In this document: one piece after another, positions 46,110 through 55,883 of the stretch
Layout: every line of letters starts with the position of its first letter
How positions within the stretch are numbered: the stretch's first letter is position 1
NCBI GenBank assembly: GCA_039090855.1
Contig: CM077005.1
Coordinates: 17,275,921 to 17,339,920 of the forward strand
Source: Macrothele yani
Lineage: Eukaryota > Arthropoda > Arachnida > Araneae > Macrothelidae
Length of the DNA: 64,000 bases
Reading direction: 5' to 3'
Notes under the pieces: model-generated
What the model was told of the DNA's origin: nothing
Seen by the model: only the letters and a program-made list of their open reading frames with translations
Database searches by the model: none
Program-made: the position numbers and the translations under genes

Positions 46110-46193
46110 GGGCCGATAGTTTTTTTATTTACCTACCTAGGCCAATAATTTACATGTCCCGAGCATCTCGAGCACAGTAATTTTCAAACCCTG
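46110..46193 (-). repeat. End fragment of hAT-like MITE family
   Basis: Reversed, it reads CAGGGTTTGAAAATTAC, then ggacatgtaaattattggcc and taggtaggtaaataaa. This matches the starts of the elements at 54366 and 61570. Only one end is present. Confidence 0.7.
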
Positions 46194-46559
46194 TGAAACT
46201 GTTTAAAGTAACTATTTTGTAAATGCTATTGTGTTATGAGATTAGTAGCACTTTTCAGCTTTCAGCAGGGGTGTACTGGGATGATCTTTTTTTTTTTTTT
46301 TTTTTTTTTCTCTTGAATGGGAAGGAGGGGTTGTTAATACCATCCAGTTAAAATTTCTTGCCACCCAGCAGTAAAAAAAATATATAGGGAGAACACTAAG
46401 ATAGTAAATACAAAGAGTTTCTTATATTAATGTAATAATAATTAAGGAGTTAGTGTATAAAGGCTGAAGGAGATTGGGGAAAGATAATGTGTAGGTATTG
46501 TGTGTGATTTTGGAATAGAGCATAAACACCAATGCTGAGTAGCAATGGCTGCACAATAA
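46194..46559. other. No recognised gene; T run
   Basis: A T run lies at about 46287-46309. Nothing else was recognised. Confidence 0.45.
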
Positions 46560-46825
46560 ATACTGTATCCTCAAGATTATAAAAGGTGGGTAGGGCATAC
46601 CAGTGACTTTGGGCTATAAGTCCAACCTAACTGCAGTTATCTTTAGTTTAATTAATTTATAAAGGAAAATTTTTTATCACATAATTACAGATAATTTTGA
46701 TGTGTCATCTCAGAGTGAAGGAAATAATGTTTCATATAGAAACAAAATTCAAATGAAGTATGATTACTATTCATAAGTACTGAGATAATCGTTTGCTTGT
46801 TCCAAAAAATCCAGAGAAAAAGACT
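46560..46825 (+). repeat. Dispersed repeat, copy B
   Basis: It aligns with 1690-1985 in the same orientation; see shared blocks gattataaa, gcatacca, ctttagtttaat and gttccaaaaaatccaga. The foldback at 46842 begins right after this copy, while copy A goes on with tacgagaaaatgg. That motif reappears here at 47685, after the foldback, suggesting the foldback inserted into copy B. Confidence 0.6.
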
Positions 46826-46841
46826 GGTAATATAAGTCAGC

Positions 46842-47570
46842 CTCCTTCTTATGCCATTTCTTGCATGTCATTAGCGGGATGTTTTGTAGCTTCCAGTAAA
46901 GTTGCTGTTTTCTTCTTCTGTTCTGTACATTACGTATTTATATGAGCAGGTCATGTATACAAATCATCTTTGCACAGACTTGCAGTTCATTTATACCCTT
47001 GAGTTTAACTGGAACCCCCCCCCCCCCATGTATTCCTTCATTTTTATTTATTTATTTTTTTCTTTCTCCTTTCCTTAAAAAATATCTAATACATACACAC
47101 TCTTTAAAATATTTACAAATCAACTCAATTCATATAACACTTAAACTAAGCTCAGGTAATTAAAAAAAACATTTTTTAAATTAATGTTTTAAATTACCTG
47201 AGTTCAATTTAAGTGTTATTTAAAAAAAACAACCTTTTTTTAAATTATCTGAGTTCAGTTTAAGTGTTATGTGAATTGAGTTGATTTGTAAATATTTTAA
47301 AGGAGTATGTACGCATCAGATATTTTTTAAGGAAAAGAGAAAGGAAACAAGAAAATTAAAAAGAACAAAAAAATGAATGAGTACATCGGGGAGAGGCAAA
47401 CTCAAGAGGTATAAACGAACTACAAGCCTGTGCGAAGATGATTTATATATGTGACCTGCTCATATAAATACGTAATGCACAGAACAGAAGAAGAAAACAG
47501 CAACTTACCCTACTGGAAGCTACAAAAACACTGCGCTAATGACATGCAAGAAATGTCATAAGGAGGAGGC
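46842..47570. mobile_element. Foldback element, about 330 bp arms
   Basis: Left arm 46842-47160 and right arm 47195-47570 are inverted copies. Shared landmarks are gcctcctccttatg-type sequence, atttcttgcatgtcattagc, tagcttccagta, attacgtatttatatgagca, ttgatttgtaaatattttaa and acctgagttcaatttaagtg. The right arm repeats its innermost 40 bases. No open frame of note. It resembles the foldback at 25597 in plan but not in sequence. Confidence 0.85.
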
Positions 47571-47595
47571 AAATCTCGAAAGGTAAGCTGCCTTG

Positions 47596-47890
47596 TATTA
47601 CCAGTATTTGCTACGCACATGAATTAAAGATAGCAGCCCAAAAAGGTATTATTGTGTATACAGAGAAAAAAAGTAAAAAAGTACGAGAAAATGGACCATT
47701 TCGCAGATGGTCTGTCAGGAAATATCCTGGTGTCCTGGTGGGTAATATTACCAGTATTTGCTATGCACGTGAATTAAAGATAGCAGCCCAAAAAGGTATT
47801 ATTGTGTATACAGAGAAAAAACAGTACGAGAAAATGGACCATTTCGCCGATGGTCTGTCAGGAAATATCCTGGTGTCCTGGAGGGTAAAT
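47596..47890. repeat. Tandem duplication, about 151 bp unit
   Basis: Copies start at 47596 and 47747 with attaccagtatttgcta. Both contain gaattaaagatagcagccca, aaaaggtattattgtgtata, acgagaaaatggaccatttc and ggaaatatcctggtgtcctg. They are about 95 percent alike by eye. The frame at 47654-48010 runs through both but starts at GTG and is judged spurious. Confidence 0.9.
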
Positions 47891-48535
47891 CCACCCCTGG
47901 CTTCCAGCCTTTCACAGATAGTTTCAAGATACAGTCCCCATACAGGTTCTATCAAAATACTGGAAGGGTTGCCCCCATACAGTATTCATAAAATCAATAA
48001 AACACTTTAAAGGAACCCACAGTTCTAGATTACCATAAGATTTCATTAAACTTTCATTTTCAGGTTGCTTCAAGTATGCATGCAAGCAAGGCACAATACA
48101 TTATTGAATGCAATGGAAAGGAAGAGAAATGAGAGAGAGAGATTGCAAAGTACAATATAATTTTGTCTTTTTCTATATGATAACACTTGAACACAACAAA
48201 TAAATTTAACTGTTCCCTGCATCTTATCAAGCAAGAATGAGACTAAGCAGCTATTTTTTCTTTTTAGGTCAAAAAAAAAAAAAAAAAAATAACCTGCTAT
48301 TTTATGAGAAACACTACATTTGTTTCTCTTGCTCCATTGCTATCTACTCTAATCACTTCACAAAAATTTATTCCATTTGCTTTTGTTGTATTTCAGCAAT
48401 CTCAACATAACAAAAGTAATTCTATTTTATTTTACAATTTTTTTTCTTTTTTGTAGAAATGCCTAAAATCATTTTTTTAACTCTAAGCTCAGGTAGGCAG
48501 TTGTGCAGAACAGATATCACAGCATAAGTTTTCTT
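47891..48535. other. No recognised gene
   Basis: AT-rich with an A run at about 48270-48290. It lies downstream of the zinc-finger gene's likely 3' end. Confidence 0.45.
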
Positions 48536-48541
48536 TTTATT
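48536..48541 (-). terminator. Poly(A) signal AATAAA, zinc-finger gene
   Basis: AATAAA on the minus strand, about 250 bases after the stop codon at 48789. It is the nearest canonical signal seen at a sensible distance. Confidence 0.5.
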
Positions 48542-48788
48542 TTAACTTCCCAGTTAGAATTCTTAACAACACAGTGGCTTAAACAGATTTTACCAACTTC
48601 ACCTATGTTATATGACAACAAATTATACCCAGGCGTAACAACGCAAACAGAATCAACAATACTGAAACTAAAAAGCATCATTAAAAGAAGCTGAGATGAC
48701 TCATTAAAACTAAAATTGGCATTTCATTTTTTTCCTTCTCTATTCCTAAATGAGACTTTCAAGCCATCACTGTTTCCGTCATAGCGCC

Positions 48789-49515
48789 TCAGGGCATTGG
48801 AAAGCTACCGGAATGACTTTCATACTGATGTTTACGCAGATGATTTTTCAAAGTAAATCCTTTGTGGCATATATTACATATATGTTCTTTTTCTCTTACG
48901 TGAAGATATAAATGTTGCCGCAAGGTGCACTTATAAGCAAATGATTTATAACAAATCTGACACACAAAGTTTTCTTTTTTGGCATGGGCAGTGGCTTTAT
49001 GATTGTTCAGGGCAGCTGCATCCGGAAATACTCTACAACATATACTGCAGAAAAAAGCTTGCCCACCTGTGCCATTTAAAGTATTGGAAGTGCGCTTTTC
49101 CTGTCCGACCGTTCCATTACGTGGCGAGACTGCTGGGCTGCCACCGGACACAAGTTTGGCATTACTCAGTTTTGTAGGGGTATTTGCTGCACTGGACACA
49201 TGCTGAGCTTTAGAAGGCGTCTTTAAAGGAGAAGGGGCATCATCTTCATCGTCACTGATGATTTCCCAGACCTCTGGGCTAGATGGACGACCAGAAAAGT
49301 TTTTGTGAATATCCAGTCCATTTACAGCACGCTTTCGACTGTAAGGCTTGTGATGCGTTAGAACTGATGGGAGTGCTTTTAGCATCAAGTGTCTTTAATG
49401 CAGTAGCGAATGCTGTTTCTTCTGTGTGCTGTAGCAAATGTTCAGTCAGTTCAACATCTGACGGAAATTCTTCCGTACAGATACAGCATGTAGCAGGAGG
49501 TGTCTTGGAATCCAT
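48789..49515 (-). CDS. C2H2 zinc-finger protein, with +1 frame break
   Basis: ATG at 49513-49515 (A at -3, G at +4) opens MDSKTPPATCCICTEEFPSD. A first C2H2 finger (C-x2-C-x12-H-x3-H) lies at residues 10-30. The reading then passes to the next frame somewhere between 49395 and 49281. The second frame gives HKPYSRKRAVNGLDIHKNFS, an acidic patch VWEIISDDEDDAPSP that looks like a SUMO-interacting motif, a Ser/Thr-rich linker, and three more C2H2 fingers (FFCSIC..., FVCQIC..., HICNIC...) ending SGSFPMP. About 241 residues in all. It is probably a nuclear DNA-binding protein; target unknown. The frame break could be an assembly error, a real +1 shift or decay. An acceptor lies just upstream at 49537, so the whole coding part is in the last exon. 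Confidence 0.75.
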
Positions 49516-49516
49516 A

Positions 49517-49528
49517 TTACAGCTTCAT
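49517..49528 (-). promoter_or_regulatory. Mini upstream ORF before zinc-finger start
   Basis: ATGAAGCTGTAA lies in the 5' leader; its stop ends one base before the main ATG. The upstream ATG has a weaker context than the main one. Such a three-codon frame so close to the start could lower translation or force reinitiation. Only the sequence is seen. Confidence 0.45.
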
Positions 49529-49536
49529 TGAAGTAC

Positions 49537-49550
49537 CTAAAAGAAAGAGG
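49537..49550 (-). promoter_or_regulatory. Splice acceptor in 5' leader
   Basis: On the minus strand, cctctttcttttag precedes GTACTTC. A pyrimidine-rich tract ending in AG puts the exon start at 49536, with 21 leader bases before the ATG. The upstream leader exon was not located. Confidence 0.6.
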
Positions 49551-50667
49551 CTTGTGGAAATTTATGTACTTCTGCACAGAAATACATACATAAATTAACT
49601 GATGCACACACCTTTTCTAAAGGTGAGTATAGTCAACAAATGGTACAAATTATAATTATTAGGTTGCTGCAAGATAAATGGCTGAATTGTACTAAGATCC
49701 AACTCTTCAAATCCCAGTTAAAAATATGCTCCCAAATTAAAAACCAGGAACTATGCTCACCAATTCTAGTCACATTTTGATTGCTTGATGATATACATAC
49801 AGTAGCATTCTTTTATGCACATCTACCAAGAAAGATAACAAAATTCCAGATTTACACTACATAAATTACAACAACAAAGAATTAGACTTTCAGCTAGACA
49901 CTACACTAGCCTTGTTCATACTGAATAGAATCAGGACTCCACAATCTGTGCAGGACTATTCTTCCACATTATCCAGCCGAAATACTGCCGACTTTTCTTC
50001 CACATTATCCAGCCAAAAGTCTTATAGTTTTTGTTCCTGTAATTCACATAGCACAAATTTGGCACTCAAGTTTTCCATTTGTTAGCTGTTACTACATGAA
50101 AAGCCTTTCTTCTGTAATGTCCATACAGATGCAGGATCTTATCTTGTCTGATCATTTCATAAATTTAGCTAATTAATCTCAAATTTTTCTGATAAAAAAT
50201 CCTGCACACAAGATAGGGTATATCATTTGATTGAAAAAAAATCTGGCTAAAAGTTCTTAAATCTCTTCTGACCAATATGAATTGCACATTATGGTTATAG
50301 TACGAGAGGCTAACTAGTGGTATGAAACAGCCATGATATGAAGACACGACAACAGCATGGCTCTTCAGCTCCAGGGAATCGACATACACAACATTACAAC
50401 ATTATTCAGCAGTACAGTACTGACAAATTGCTTGCAGTGCTAGCAGTGTGACCCACAAAACCCTATAGTGACTGGGCACATAGCTCACTTTGGTTAACTA
50501 TTTGTTATTTGGACCCATCCTGACTCAAGTTTCAAATGAATGCCAATAATGGTATGCTATGTTAAATGACCAAAGGCCAATACACTGGGTTGCACATTAG
50601 CTATCCTCATTGGTCAGAGGGTAGCTACAAACCTGCTACTAGAGTTACATATTATATTTAATTAAAA
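49551..50667. other. No recognised gene
   Basis: Intronic or intergenic sequence upstream of the zinc-finger exon. The tract cttttcttccacattatcc(agc) at 49950-50012 is repeated once (two copies about 44 bases apart). Confidence 0.45.
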
Positions 50668-50976
50668 AAAAAAAGTAGCAGTTCATTAGAAGAATTCTTG
50701 ATATTCTCATATCACACATAAGTTACGTTAAAAATTATAAGTGGTGGGACGTTTCGGTAGTGACTTCTGCCTTCATCAGCCATGGAATGAAACACTTGTT
50801 TCATTCCATGGCTGATGAAGGTAGAAGTCACTAACGAAACATTCCACCACTTATAATTTTTAACATAACTTATGCACAATATGAGGATATAAAGAATTCT
50901 AACGTTTTGTGCATAATGTATTTCACTGCCAATTCTTCTCACTATGAAGGAAAAAAAAGTAGCAGTTCATTAGAAT
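50668..50976. mobile_element. Palindrome of Penelope-type end repeats
   Basis: Arms about 50692-50798 and 50800-50905 are inverted copies meeting tail to tail. Each carries the end repeat seen at 6847-9125: attcttgat, ttataagtggtgg, ttcggtagtgacttct and catcagccatggaatgaaac. Nothing coding is left between them. The palindrome is bracketed by a direct repeat, aaaaaagtagcagttcatta, at about 50670-50690 and 50951-50971, which could be an unusually long target duplication. Hammerhead-like cores lie at 50751-50779 (minus) and 50812-50840 (plus). Confidence 0.78.
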
Positions 50977-51316
50977 TATTGACAGTTGTTGGCTGTAAAA
51001 AGAGCAGTGTACACTACTATTCTTTGATAAAAATCTGGCAAGTTCTACTCAAGTACCATTATCCTAGTTAACATGAAGCATCATTCATGACAATACCTCT
51101 CTGCTGTAATGGCTTGGCACTCTCAGAAAGATGCAGTTGTATTATATGAAATGCAGACAGGAACCAGTACATTACTTTATAAGTTGGAGATGTTATAATT
51201 CATACTAGAATGTTTTCTGCTCTATATAAAGGCAAAGAAAATAGATCTCTGACTACTAGTTTTGTTGCTTTTCATTCCATTTGTGCAGTTTCATTTTCCA
51301 GTTGGCCTCTTGTTTT
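50977..51316 (-). other. Likely 3' flank of exon 51317-51601
   Basis: AT-rich. No canonical AATAAA was seen on the minus strand within the first 200 bases after the stop. Confidence 0.35.
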
Positions 51317-51601
51317 CTATTCTTGTTGCAACATTTTGATATTATCCCTCTGACACTGAATAACGATTCTACACATCTGTAAGTCAGACTGGAAAATAAT
51401 TTGCTTCAGATAAGTGAACAACTTTTGCATGCCAATGATGCAAGGTTCTTGTGCTAGGTGGCAAAATATTTCCACTCTCAGCAACCTGGAAAAATTATTT
51501 TCATATCGAACAGCTTTAATTATGCCTGAAACTATTGTGCATTTCTCGGGCTTTTCTAATACACAAAAGACCTTGTAGATGGAGCACAATTCATCCCATA
51601 T
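51317..51601 (-). CDS. Terminal coding exon of unidentified gene
   Basis: On the minus strand, ttaagttttatttag (acceptor) is followed by an open frame starting IWDELCSIYKVFCVLEKPEK, then CTIVSGIIKAVRYENNFSRL, LRVEIFCHLAQEPCIIGMQK, LFTYLKQIIFQSDLQMCRIV, IQCQRDNIKMLQQE and a stop at 51317. There is no in-frame ATG near the acceptor, so it is a downstream exon. The composition is balanced, with alternating hydrophobic residues suggesting an all-helical protein, and it has no transposase motif. I do not recognise the family. It lies on the same strand as the zinc-finger gene, about 1.8 kb upstream of it. Confidence 0.55.
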   Translation of the reverse strand: MWDELCSIYKVFCVLEKPEKCTIVSGIIKAVRYENNFSRLLRVEIFCHLAQEPCIIGMQKLFTYLKQIIFQSDLQMCRIVIQCQRDNIKMLQQE

Positions 51602-52834
51602 CTAAATAAAACTTAAGAAACTAAGAATTATTCAGTTTTCAGCAACGGATTACACACACCATATAAATATGATGATACCTAAGGGACACTAAATTTGTGA
51701 ATTAAATATTGCCAACACTTCATTCTCCCAAATACACTGCATTACTGAAGAAAGCAGTTATGTCTGCCTTAAGCACTAATTGTTTACCTAGATTGCTTTT
51801 CAAAGATTTATTTCAAATACTCTTCATATGCTCCTTTGTCCATGATGTACAGACGACTGTGATCTTTCATCTTCAAAATTAAATTTGAGGAATCAACTTT
51901 CATCTGCAGTGTTGTTGCACGATGCACAATCTTTAATAATCAAAAGTTGCTGTCCTGATTCAAGCTGCACACCACTTATTTGTCTTGTCCTAAATCTGTA
52001 CTTAAATTCTGTTTCTAAACCTTAATCTGTACCTCGCACCATCAAACCCTCAAAAGTCACCTGTTCACTTCCTATCATAAAGGCAGTCTAAACTGATGAA
52101 GCTCCAGATATAAGCCAAAGGTAAGGTAAACATTTTTTAAGCATGTTTTAACCTGAGTATTAAAATATAATTTTAGAATTTATTTAAGTAAAAAATCTGG
52201 GTATTTTTCAGTGAGATATAAACCTAATGATTTCCGAAATACATAAACACGATATAATCTATTTACTTTGCAACAACCTAGGAACTTCAATTCAAGCACA
52301 TCAGTACAAATTTTTCATAAAAAAATGTAAAATTTTTTTTTCTTATTTACTTTTAAGCACAATTTTATGGTTCCTGTAAGCAAAACTTCCTCACATCATG
52401 GGAACAAAGAATTATTGGTTGTACAGTTGAAAGGCTGCATAAATGCATGTACATCTACTTTTAAATGAGCCAAAATATTTTAATCTAAATTTTATACTCA
52501 AAGAATTAAAAAAAAAGCGCATCTTTTATATCGCAATCCATTTGCACACTAGCTTCACCACTTTCTTTATAATAAAAGCTATATTGTGAAGAACAAAAGA
52601 TAATATATTTTCAAAAGTGGATAGCATAGAAAGTGATTTGCACTTGAGACCCCTCTAACTGCCCAATGTTCTCTGTTTTTGTCTTTTTTGGGGCAAGAAA
52701 ACATCAAAAACAGCTAAAATTTTATGCACAGTGTACTCTGCTAAGATGTAGCAAATTGCTAGTTGTTACAACTTACAAGCTTTTTAATTTTTTGTTACTC
52801 TCTAATGTGCAATATTAAGGCTATGTTACACATA
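51602..52834. other. No recognised gene; probable intron
   Basis: If the exon at 51317-51601 is real, this is its upstream intron. AT-rich, no open frame of note, no repeat partner found. Confidence 0.4.
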
Positions 52835-54063
52835 CAGGAATTGCCCAAAATAATGAAAACACCTCGCTGAAAACAGTGACTTTGGTATGTGCTGCTTTTT
52901 GAGTAAAACGAACATGTAGTCACAATTTTTTTTGTAGAAAAGTGTTGCTTACAGTCTCAAGGGTCTGTGTGATTGCATTGTAAATCGGTGTTTGCATAAT
53001 TTCGTTCCAGGTGAAGGCACAATGAGTGACCAGTCGGAGTTCCAAAGAGGGCAGATTGTAGGAGCCCATCTGGTTGGTGCATCGGTAACCACAGGGTATC
53101 GAGAGGTACAGTGTCGAAGATGATGACAGCATACAATGCTCACGGCACAACATCATCTGCGAGACACAACTATGGAAGGAAAACCAAACTCACTGCGAGA
53201 GACAGGAGGACATTAAACAGGATTGTGACTGCAAGGAGGAAGACCACAGAGACGAAAGTGACTGCTTAGCTTAATGCACATCTCCAAAACCCACTGCCGA
53301 CCCATACCGTGTGAAGGGAATTGCATAAGCACCATATTTATGGCAGAGCTGCGATTGCAAAACCCCTGGTGTCACAGGTGAATATGAAACGGAAACTACA
53401 GTGGTGCCCGGAACATAAAACGTGGACTGCGGATCAATGGAAACATGTCTTGTTTTCCGCTGAATCAAGTTTCTCACTATTCCCTACCAGAGGACAGGTT
53501 TACGTGTGGAGAACCCTCGCAGAAGCCTACAACCCAGACTGTCTTCTTTGTACAGTGAAGCATGGGGGTGATGCTGTAATGGTTTGGGCCATGATCTCGT
53601 GGTTTGCAGTAGGTCCCATTATCACCTTACACAGACAGATCACTAGCGGTGACTATGTCTCTTTTGGCCGCTCATGTGCATTCAATGGCGCAGACATTGT
53701 TTCCGTCAGGGGATTGCACCTTTCAAGATAATAATGCCCCGATTCACAGAAGTCGAACTGTTCAATCATGGTTTGAGGAACATGAGGATGAAGTTGCATA
53801 CCTTCCCTGGCTTGCACAATCACTGGACTTAAACATCATTGAGCCACTGTGGTCTGTGTTGGAAAACAGAGTGTGATCCTGTTATCCTCTTCCGGCATCT
53901 CTCAAGGAATTGGAGCAGTTTCTGCAGGAAGAATGGTACAACTTACCACCATCCAGGACTTGCATGCGTCCATTCCAAGGAGGATTCAAGCAATTTTAAA
54001 TGCCAAGGGTGCTCCCACACCATATTAGGTGCATAACACCTATTGTTTCAAGGTGTTTCCCTG
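52835..54063 (+). mobile_element. Tc1-like element, 1229 bp
   Basis: The left end starts CAGGAATTGCCCAAAATAAT and the right end, reversed, CAGGGAAACACCTTGAAACA. TA flanks at 52833-52834 and 54064-54065. The two ends agree only in part, but position, size and transposase support the boundaries. Confidence 0.75.
53022..54028 (+). pseudogene. Tc1 transposase pseudogene, first Asp lost
   Basis: MSDQSEFQRGQIVGAHLVGA opens at 53022 and stops at about 53121. Then, through shifts: GRKTKLTARDRRTLNRIVTA near 53180, HHIYGRAAIAKPLVSQVN near 53330, WTADQWKHVLFSAESSFSLF near 53425, VKHGGDAVMVWAMISWFAVG near 53555, FQDNNAPIHRSRTVQSWFEE near 53725, and LDLNIIEPLWSVLENRV near 53825. The first catalytic site reads FSAESSF, so Asp has become Ala. 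The second reads QDNNAP, keeping the Asp; the final Glu (IIEPLW) is kept. C-terminal residues end at TAG 54026-54028. Confidence 0.87.
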
Positions 54064-54365
54064 TATATGACACTGTGAACCACAAATTCCCAATACTGAA
54101 AAGTTTTCAATTTCTGATAAAAAGAAATTTTTTCTTTCATTTGCTAAATGTGATCATAACATCTGAAAGAATATTTTTTCTTTACTATCACCTCAGTCAA
54201 ACTGCATCAGATAGCATAAGCTTCTTTTTCCTCCTTTTACATCACGCATGGACAATGGTCACATTGCAGGAACCTGAGGGTGCGGCAATAGGACTCAAGT
54301 ATTAATTCTGCTGCTAACAAAGAATGGGAGGGAAAGAAGGTTTTACTAAAAGATTAGAACAAGTG

Positions 54366-55087
54366 CAGAGCCTGAAAAATACCATACTTGATATGCCCAG
54401 GATGAAGTTGCACACCTTCCCTGTGCGGGCATGTAAATTATTGGCCTGGACAGGTAAAAAAAAATCTACTTGCCTGGTCCGGGAAACTAGATTTTTTTTT
54501 TTTTAACACTTGGGACTTTTCTACTACAATAAAAAAAGCAGTGTCGCATGTCATGTTTCATTTCACTGCTAACCACCAGAAGATGCATTATTGTTACGGA
54601 GTACCAAGGACAGAAGAATATCTCTTCTTTAATTATATTATGCTCTACATCTAGATATTGCAACTATATGTAGTTTTGCTCCAAATCTTGTTTATAGTCA
54701 GCAATGGGATGAATGCCTCTGATTTGCCTCTGGTGTTTAGCGACAACGGGCAAAAACTTCGATGAAAGGAAAATGACAGAATCATTAAATTTCTTAAATA
54801 CCAAATTTATCATCACGAATACATCATTTTGTACCAATTTCAGCATTATCATCTTAAAACTTCAGATACACGCTTTTGTGCATTGAATGCTTTGAATACA
54901 GACCCTTAAAAAGGTAACGCAAAACATGTAAAAAAAAAGGTTACCATATTTTTTAACTTAAAAAGAAAATGAGGGTTCTGATTTATGTTAAAAGATACAT
55001 TTTCCTGGGCATCCAGCATTTACTACCTAGGTAGGTAAATAATTTCTGCACATGCCCAAACTTTTCAGATATTTTTTTCAAGCCCTG
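54366..55087. mobile_element. hAT-like MITE, 722 bp
   Basis: The left end CAGAGCCTGAAAAATACC and the right end reversed, CAGGGCTTGAAAAAAATATC, form the terminal repeat. Both ends then show a gtaaattattggcc-type or aggtaggtaaata block. AAGTG flanks both sides (54361-54365 and 55088-55092), a 5 bp duplication. No protein is encoded. It aligns over about 560 bases with 61570-62130 in the same orientation, and its end with 46110-46193. Confidence 0.78.
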
Positions 55088-55302
55088 AAGTGTGCCCTGA
55101 AATAGTTGCATATGTATGTGAACATCAAGAGCAGCTCAGCTGTGTAAGTCACATTTGGTGTAAACTGAAAGTGTGTGATGCTAAAGAGGAAAACTGAATG
55201 ATTAAAAATTATGACAAGACAGCTGTAATAAAGCGTGATATCGCAAAAGAAAAAAAAAAAATTCAGGATCTCAGTCAACTCTTTCTGAAGGATACTATAG
55301 AC

Positions 55303-55852
55303 CAGTGGTCTCAAACTCAGACCTTTGGAAGGGCCACTTTCTAGTTTTGAAGGAACTTAGGGGGCTGCATGATTATTAATAAATTTCTTATGAATAAATA
55401 TCAACTTTACAGAACTACACCAATGGCTTGGCACTAGAGTGGAGTATTATTTCTAATTATTGGAAAGTAGTAAAAACAAATGCTTCATCAATCACTGAAA
55501 ACAATCACTTTTATGTAACAATTATTATTTTCACTTAAATCTTAAAATAATCACATTTTACTAACTGAACACGGTACAGAAAATATTACAACTTGCGCTC
55601 GCTTTTCTATCACTAGCTTATCTATATTTGGTATACTGTCCCTTGAACATACTACTTTTAAAAGTGAGCATAAGTGACTGTCATTTAACCTGCTCTTTTC
55701 AAGACATTTTACTTGGTTCATTCTTGAAAACAACTGTTCACATGAGTATGCTGTCCCTAACATAGATAAAACCCACGCAGCTAAATTATGAATGTTAACG
55801 TACTTGTCCTTTGAAATTGACTGGTAAAACTGTTAGATTGCAGCTGTTGAAT

Positions 55853-55883
<31 letters not shown>

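Noticed and set aside
47654..48010. 118-codon frame
   Set aside because: It begins at GTG, and its two halves are translations of the 151 bp duplication in shifted frames.
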